From Ignavibacteriaceae bacterium (GTDB taxonomy: Bacteria; Bacteroidota; Ignavibacteria; Ignavibacteriales; Ignavibacteriaceae), in contig JARLHB010000347.1 of assembly GCA_031292465.1 (NCBI GenBank), positions 1-7,364 on the forward strand: DNA of 7,364 nucleotides, written 5' to 3'. This document shows positions 6,206 to 7,364 of this stretch, piece after piece. The notes beneath the pieces are model-generated. The model ran no database searches, had not been told where the DNA came from, and saw only the letters and a program-made list of their open reading frames with translations. Both the position numbers and the translations under genes were made by a program. Within the stretch, counting starts at the first letter, position 1, and each line of letters begins with the position of its first letter.

Positions 6206-7364
6206 TTATTCTTTCTCAGGTTTTCCCCTCATAGAATCCCAGATTACGTATGCGCATAATAGAGCAAATGCAATAAGGGCTATAAGTTCTGCCGAGTGAG
6301 AATTCTGCCATTCGCTGCTAACCCAGTTAAACCCGAGATAACGCAGCAATGCGCTTATTACTCCCATTAAAGCTCCGCCGGCAATAAATCCTGACGCTAT
6401 TAAAGTTCCGCGTTCTCTTCGCGCAGTATTTATCTTTTCATCTTTGCTTCTTGTAGAAACATAATGAGCAATTAACCCGCCGACTAAAAGCGGAGTGTTT
6501 AATTCAAGAGGGATGTACATACCAAGAGCGAATGCAAGGGCGGGAACATCAAGCATTGTAAGCACAAGAGCCATTAAAGCGCCTGCAATATAAAGCATCC
6601 ATGGCGCAGGCTGATGGGCCATCAACGGCTGGATTACAGCTGCCATAGCATTTGCCTGCGGGGCAACCAAAGCATCAGGGCCGGTAAATCCGTATGTCTT
6701 ATTTAAAAGCAGTATAACCCAGCCCACAGTTGCTGCGGAAACTAATGTGCCTAAAAACTTCCAGCTTTGCTGTTTGTAAGGGGAGGAGCCAAGCCAGTAA
6801 CCGATCTTTAAGTCGGTTATAAATGAGCCTGCCATTGATAATGCTGTACATACAACCCCGCCTATAAGAAGCGCCGCAACCATGCCTGCGTTACCGCTTA
6901 ATCCCGAAGATACAAGAATAATAGATGAGAGTATTAAGGTCATCAGCGTCATGCCTGAAACAGGGTTTGTACCCACGATTGCAATTGCTGTGGCTGCTAC
7001 TGTGGTAAATAAGAATGATATGATTAAAACTATAAATAATCCTATTATTGCAAACCTTACATTATTTACAACGCCGAATTGATAATATACAAATATCAAA
7101 ATAGCTGTGACAATAATGGATAATGCAATAAACTTCATTGATAAATCTTTTTGTGTGCGAAGCTTATCTTCAATAGCTTTTTTCTTGCCCAGGATTTCTT
7201 TTGCAGCTAGTGAAAAAGCCGACACAATAATTTTGGAAGATCTTATAATTCCTATTAATCCGGCCATTGCAATGCCGCCTATGCCAATGTGCCTTACATA
7301 AGTAGTAAAGATTTGCTCGGCAGACATATCTTTTACAAGCAAAGTTACATTCGTCCCGAGCGGC
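6206..7364 (-). CDS. OPT-superfamily oligopeptide/metal-chelate transporter (C-terminal part)
   Basis: The gene reads leftwards and is open to the right edge of the window, so 385 complete codons of the C-terminal part are visible and the start is missing. The TTG at 7342 is in frame but is not the start, because the frame continues upstream as PLGTNVT. Numbering from the first visible codon, OPT-family signatures are GTNPVSGMT at 131-139, TDLKIGYWLGSSPYKQQ near 183-199 and ALGMYIPLELNTPLLVGG at 279-296. About nine to ten hydrophobic membrane helices are visible, ending in a short charged tail (GKPEKE). Bacterial OPT proteins are commonly 600 or more residues, so roughly the second half is seen. 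They take up oligopeptides or metal chelates across the inner membrane; the substrate cannot be read from the sequence. It is convergent with the WG gene and separated from it by two hairpins, so it belongs to a different transcription unit. Confidence 0.92.
   Translation of the reverse strand, partial: PLGTNVTLLVKDMSAEQIFTTYVRHIGIGGIAMAGLIGIIRSSKIIVSAFSLAAKEILGKKKAIEDKLRTQKDLSMKFIALSIIVTAILIFVYYQFGVVNNVRFAIIGLFIVLIISFLFTTVAATAIAIVGTNPVSGMTLMTLILSSIILVSSGLSGNAGMVAALLIGGVVCTALSMAGSFITDLKIGYWLGSSPYKQQSWKFLGTLVSAATVGWVILLLNKTYGFTGPDALVAPQANAMAAVIQPLMAHQPAPWMLYIAGALMALVLTMLDVPALAFALGMYIPLELNTPLLVGGLIAHYVSTRSKDEKINTARRERGTLIASGFIAGGALMGVISALLRYLGFNWVSSEWQNSHSAELIALIAFALLCAYVIWDSMRGKPEKE

Noticed and set aside
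6882..7301. Two + strand frames opposite the OPT transporter
   Set aside because: The minus strand encodes clear OPT motifs and membrane helices over the same bases, so these frames are shadows.
7340..7342. TTG as the start codon of the OPT gene
   Set aside because: The reading frame stays open to the window edge (PLGTNVT upstream), and half of a typical OPT protein is missing, so the true start is outside the window.

Overview
The window is an AT-rich stretch of bacterial chromosome (G+C below 40% by eye). It most likely comes from the Bacteroidota/Chlorobiota/Ignavibacteriota group. The clues are a membrane-spanning TPR-AraC regulator, a WG-repeat secreted protein, a lipoprotein with an LISC lipobox and an OPT-family transporter. 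The proline--tRNA ligase is the long bacterial type with an inserted editing domain, whereas I recall many Bacteroidales, Flavobacteriales and Chlorobium having the shorter archaeal/eukaryal-like type. This leans towards Ignavibacteria or a related lineage, but it is inference only.

Layout. Positions 1-372 hold no convincing gene. They contain two related short palindromic repeat units (CACCCC-nnn-GGGG cores), a strong hairpin, and two inverted repeats just ahead of proS. A complete proS (373-2061, +) follows, with a wobble-rich hairpin behind it that may be its terminator. A 660-residue TPR-transmembrane-AraC regulator (2245-4227, +) comes next. After a 141-base gap with a perfect 12-base palindrome come two closely spaced + strand genes: a 200-residue lipoprotein of unknown function (4369-4971) and a 373-residue exported WG-repeat protein (4985-6106). 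The last gene is on the minus strand: an OPT-superfamily transporter whose C-terminal 385 codons lie in the window and whose N-terminus runs off the right edge. The 99 bases between the convergent WG and OPT genes contain two hairpins that look like terminators.

How the genes may work together. proS and the OPT transporter look like ordinary housekeeping or transport genes. The middle block is the part worth attention. An inner-membrane regulator with a probable periplasmic TPR sensor and a cytoplasmic AraC DNA-binding domain lies directly upstream of a two-gene envelope operon (lipoprotein plus WG-repeat protein). The simplest hypothesis is that the regulator senses an envelope signal and controls the neighbouring pair, but nothing in the sequence proves this. 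I see no CRISPR array, tRNA, rRNA, insertion sequence, phage gene or recognisable defence system.
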